Origin: Sporomusa ovata DSM 2662
GTDB lineage: Bacteria; Bacillota; Negativicutes; Sporomusales; Sporomusaceae
Reading direction: 5' to 3'
DNA: 64,000 bases
Assembly (NCBI RefSeq): GCF_000445445.1
Contig: NZ_ASXP01000001.1
Location: forward strand, 194,001-258,000
Position 1 is the first letter of the stretch. Each line of letters opens with the position of its first letter. The notes under the pieces were generated by a model. That model worked only from the letters and a program-made list of their open reading frames with translations. It did no database searches and was not told where the DNA came from. The translations under genes were made by a program, and so were the position numbers. This document shows positions 61,222-64,000 of the stretch, one piece after another.

Positions 61222-62157
61222 ATGAGAGCGTTCAGCATAATTAATAAGTGGCTTAGAATGTTGAATGGAAAAAGTATTTTACATGTTAACCAGGATGTCG
61301 GCAAAGTATATTCAAAAAAAGAAATCAATGGTTATTATAATAATTTGACGGAAAAAGTATTGAACCCAGCGGCATTATTGGATGAAACTGGTCTTGTATA
61401 CAATGTTACAAGCGATGGGAAGAAAGTGTATTTCTCAATAGCCATATTTCACTATGGACTTGGGGCATATGATTTGTTTATTCTAACAGGCTGCCCGAAA
61501 TACAAAGAAGCCTTTATGAGAACTGTTGCATGGGCATTGAAGAATCAGGAAGAAAATGGTGCGTGGGACACCTTTTCCATTGTAGGAACTAGAATACCAT
61601 ACTCGTCGATGGCTCAGGGAGAGGGTGCCTCTTTACTTGTTCGAGCTTACAAAGAAACCCGTGATGAAAAATACTTGAAAGCCGCAAAGCAAGCTGTGGA
61701 TTTCATGTGTATCCCGATCATTGGTGGAGGCTGTACACAGTATGTGGATGATAAATTATGGTTTAAAGAATATATTGAAAAACCGGTTGTTCTAAATGGT
61801 TGGATTTTTTCAATCTGGGGACTTTACGATTATTATAAGGCGAGTAATGATGAGGGGTATAAGAATATACTGGTCAATGCAATTCACACTCTTGAAAAAG
61901 ATATTGAGATATTTGATTGTAATTATTGGTCAAAATATGATCTGGAAAATACGATAGCAAGCCCCTTTTATCATCGACTACACATAGCTCAATTAAAAGT
62001 CATGTATGAGTTATTTGGCTGCGAAATTTTTCTGGAATATGCAAAAAAATGGGAAAAATATCAAAAAAACAGGCTAAACTGCTGCAAGGCGTTTATTATA
62101 AAAGCTTATCAAAAGATAACCGACACAAAGACTGAAAAAATTATAATTATACGCTAG
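61222..62157 (+). CDS. D-glucuronyl C5-epimerase-like protein
   Basis: About 311 residues. The C-terminal two thirds match the D-glucuronyl C5-epimerase C-terminal (alpha/alpha barrel) family: FHYGLGAYDLFILTG, AWALKNQEENGAWDTF, SSMAQGEGASLLVRAY, NGWIFSIWGLYDYY, YWSKYDL and ASPFYHRLHIAQL. The eukaryotic enzymes epimerise GlcA to IdoA in heparan sulfate; bacterial relatives lie in EPS clusters. Suggests uronic acids in this polymer, which would then be modified after polymerisation. No clear signal peptide, so cytoplasmic or unusually exported. ATG 61222 follows AGGAGGAA. Confidence 0.82.
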   Translation: MRAFSIINKWLRMLNGKSILHVNQDVGKVYSKKEINGYYNNLTEKVLNPAALLDETGLVYNVTSDGKKVYFSIAIFHYGLGAYDLFILTGCPKYKEAFMRTVAWALKNQEENGAWDTFSIVGTRIPYSSMAQGEGASLLVRAYKETRDEKYLKAAKQAVDFMCIPIIGGGCTQYVDDKLWFKEYIEKPVVLNGWIFSIWGLYDYYKASNDEGYKNILVNAIHTLEKDIEIFDCNYWSKYDLENTIASPFYHRLHIAQLKVMYELFGCEIFLEYAKKWEKYQKNRLNCCKAFIIKAYQKITDTKTEKIIIIR

Positions 62158-62258
62158 AGATATTTCGGGATGTGCAGCTGGATTTTACACGAATAGTAAG
62201 GAGGAGGAAGAGAACAGTTAATAAAAATATAGACAAATATATCTAATAATGTCATAAT

Positions 62259-62852
62259 ATGGATATGGATAAACAATACAAGCCTAATGAGTTTGCGAAA
62301 CTTATTAATGTTTCAGTAAGAACTTTGCAACGATGGGATAACGAAGGTATTTTAACCGCTTTTCGTTCACCAACAAACAGGAGGTATTATACGCATACTC
62401 AATATGTAGCGTATATTGGTCATTCTTCTAAACAGGAAGAAAATAAAAGAAAAGTAGTTATATATACTAGAGTGTCTAATCATGGGCAAAAAGACGATTT
62501 GGTTAATCAGATTGAGTTTTTGAAACAATATGCTAATGCTAAAGGGATTATAGTAGATGAAGTCTTAGAGGACATTGGCAGCGGGTTGAATTATAACCGC
62601 AAAAAATGGAATGACCTTCTTGCAATGTGTAGAAATAGGGAAGTAAAGCAAATATTGGTTGCACACAAAGATAGATTTATTCGATTTGGCTATAGTTGGG
62701 TTGATGAATTTTTGAAATCATACGGAGTTGAACTTGTTGTAGTAAATAATGAAAAATTATCACCAGAACAGGAATTAGTTCAGGACTTAATTAGCATAAC
62801 TCATGTTTTTTCTTGCAGAATTTATGGCCTCAGAAAGTATAAAAAAAATTGA
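62259..62852 (+). CDS. tnpA: IS607-family serine recombinase TnpA
   Basis: About 197 residues. N-terminal MerR-type helix-turn-helix (YKPNEFAKLINVSVRTLQRWDNEG) and a resolvase catalytic domain with the nucleophilic serine in YTRVSNHGQKDDL (about S74), and the conserved AHKDRFIRFG. Length is normal for IS607 TnpA, and the frame is intact, so mobility is plausible. ATG at 62259 or 62265; neither has a strong ribosome binding site. Confidence 0.92.
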   Translation: MDMDKQYKPNEFAKLINVSVRTLQRWDNEGILTAFRSPTNRRYYTHTQYVAYIGHSSKQEENKRKVVIYTRVSNHGQKDDLVNQIEFLKQYANAKGIIVDEVLEDIGSGLNYNRKKWNDLLAMCRNREVKQILVAHKDRFIRFGYSWVDEFLKSYGVELVVVNNEKLSPEQELVQDLISITHVFSCRIYGLRKYKKN

Positions 62853-62868
62853 AAGAAGACAATGATTT

Positions 62869-64000
62869 ATGCTAAGAGCCTATAAGACTGAACTAAATCC
62901 TACGGCAGAGCAAAAAACTAAAATCCGTCAAACTATTGGTACTTGCCGATATGTCTATAACCTTTACATTGCACACAACAAAGAGATATATGAGCAAGAA
63001 AAGCGGTTTGTGTCTGGTATGGATTTCTCCAAGTGGCTGAACAACGAATATTTGCCGAATAATCCAGAATATCAGTGGATTAAAAGCGTATCATCTAAAG
63101 CTGTTAAACAGGCAATAATGAACGGTGAACAGGCATTTAAGCGATTCTTTAAAGGTGAAAGCAAATTTCCTAGATTTAAGAAAAAGAAAAACCAAGATGT
63201 TAAAGCCTATTTCCCTAAAAACAATACAACTGATTGGACGGTTGAACGGCATAGAGTAAAAATACCTACGATTGGCTTTGTTCAACTCAAAGAAAAAGGC
63301 TATATACCTACAAATGCAGTAGTTAAAAGTGGAACGGCATCCATGCAAGCAGGAAGATATTTTGTAGCTGTTCTGATTGATAGTAATGAAAAGCCAAAAG
63401 AAGATATTGAACCGACTAACGGTATTGGCATTGACCTAGGGATTAAGACATTAGCAACAATAAGCAATAACAAGGTATTCAAGAATATCAATAAGACAAA
63501 TTCTGTTCGTAAACTCAAACGGAAGTTAAAGCGTGAGCAAAGACGCTTATCGAGAAAGTATGAACATAAAAAGAAAAGAGGTGAAAAAACTGCTACTTAC
63601 TCTGCAAACATAGCAAAACAAGTTAAGAAAATACAAGCCATTCATTATAAGCTAACTAATATCCGTAATGATTACACCAATAAAGTAGTTAATGAGATAG
63701 CGAAAACCAAGCCATCTCATATCACTATTGAGGATTTGAATAGTAGTGGCATGATGAAGAATAGGCATTTAGCAAAAGCAGTAGCGGAACAAAGGTTCTA
63801 TTGCTTCAAGCAAAAACTAGAGTGTAAGTGCAAAGATAACGGCATTGAATTAAGGGTGGTTGATAGATTTTATCCATCATCCAAAACCTGTTCGTGCTGC
63901 GGAAATATCAAGAAAGACCTAAAACTTGCTGACAGGACTTACACTTGCCAAGAGTGCGGCTTAGTAATAGACCGCGATTTGAATGCTAGTATAAATCTTG
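62869..64000 (+). CDS. tnpB: TnpB RNA-guided nuclease (3' end outside window)
   Basis: The frame is open from ATG 62869 to the window end, 377 codons. TnpB features: N-terminal KTELNPTAEQ, RuvC residues D189 (GIDLGIKT), E288 (ITIEDLNSSGMM) and D370 (DRDLNAS), and a zinc finger CSCC...CQEC between the last two. All catalytic residues are present, so it may be an active RNA-guided nuclease that homes the element. The omega RNA would be encoded at the 3' end, outside the window. Confidence 0.93.
   Translation, partial: MLRAYKTELNPTAEQKTKIRQTIGTCRYVYNLYIAHNKEIYEQEKRFVSGMDFSKWLNNEYLPNNPEYQWIKSVSSKAVKQAIMNGEQAFKRFFKGESKFPRFKKKKNQDVKAYFPKNNTTDWTVERHRVKIPTIGFVQLKEKGYIPTNAVVKSGTASMQAGRYFVAVLIDSNEKPKEDIEPTNGIGIDLGIKTLATISNNKVFKNINKTNSVRKLKRKLKREQRRLSRKYEHKKKRGEKTATYSANIAKQVKKIQAIHYKLTNIRNDYTNKVVNEIAKTKPSHITIEDLNSSGMMKNRHLAKAVAEQRFYCFKQKLECKCKDNGIELRVVDRFYPSSKTCSCCGNIKKDLKLADRTYTCQECGLVIDRDLNASINL

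Larger units (their letters stand above)
62259..64000 (+). mobile_element. IS607-family element (right end outside window)
   Basis: A tnpA serine recombinase and a tnpB 16 bp downstream in the same orientation, the standard IS607 layout. IS607 has no terminal inverted repeats, so the left border cannot be read off; it lies somewhere in 62158-62258. The element caps the right side of the visible EPS locus. Confidence 0.85.

Noticed and set aside
1..64000. CRISPR arrays, tRNA, rRNA, prophage or defence islands
   Set aside because: No regularly spaced repeats, no recognisable RNA genes, and no phage or defence gene set beyond the IS607 TnpB.

Overview
The window looks like a chromosomal piece of a spore-forming, diderm anaerobe of the Firmicutes, most likely Negativicutes/Sporomusaceae. 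This is an inference from gene content: a HydE [FeFe]-hydrogenase maturase, a CotF-like spore coat protein, dapL, low-GC Firmicutes-style ribosome binding sites, and secreted or outer-envelope style proteins (CsgG-like, STN-VWA). No rRNA, tRNA or CRISPR array was recognised.

Layout. 1-9.7 kb: 3' end of hydE, a tandem DUF2292 protein, an orphan branched-chain amino acid binding lipoprotein, cysK, two membrane-free chemoreceptors (FIST-type and C-terminal Cache-type), a LysR regulator and an orphan ABC-2 permease. 9.7-13 kb: DUF4337 protein, then an HD-GYP phosphodiesterase and a GAF-GAF-GGDEF diguanylate cyclase pair. 13-16.3 kb: pyridoxal kinase divergent from a MocR/PdxR regulator, then a HAD phosphatase. 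16.5-30 kb: mixed housekeeping and stress genes (PAQR/hemolysin III, BaiN-like flavoprotein, carbonic anhydrase, CotF, TSUP exporter, HxlR, DUF2148, STN-VWA, superoxide dismutase, NCS2 permease with a structured leader) plus several small ORFs. 30-35 kb: a type III polyketide synthase/methyltransferase pair (bpsAB-like) convergent with a sigma-54 activator that faces an iron alcohol dehydrogenase carrying a -24/-12 promoter. 35-44.3 kb: a polar amino acid ABC transporter operon, MarR-dapL, a methyltransferase, a TetR/alpha-beta hydrolase pair with a 30-bp palindromic operator, an MBL hydrolase and a CsgG-family protein.

44.3-62.2 kb is a single co-directional exopolysaccharide (EPS) locus of the Wzx/Wzy type. 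It starts with a near-consensus promoter, a class I cyclic-di-GMP riboswitch and an overlapping intrinsic terminator. Then come a Wzz/GumC co-polymerase, a CpsD-like protein that has lost its Walker A lysine and Walker B aspartate, flippase, polymerase/ligase, five GT4 glycosyltransferases, an initiating polyprenyl glycosylphosphotransferase, a PilZ protein, a LegB-like dehydratase with a nucleotidyltransferase and a reductase, and a D-glucuronyl C5-epimerase-like protein. The right edge is an IS607 element (TnpA serine recombinase plus a TnpB running off the window).

How it fits together: cyclic-di-GMP made and removed by enzymes such as the 10-13 kb pair could act on the EPS locus at two levels, riboswitch antitermination and the PilZ protein, while the usual tyrosine-kinase control appears catalytically lost. 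The other notable structure is a dispersed ~120-bp palindromic repeat present four times, one copy with its loop inverted.
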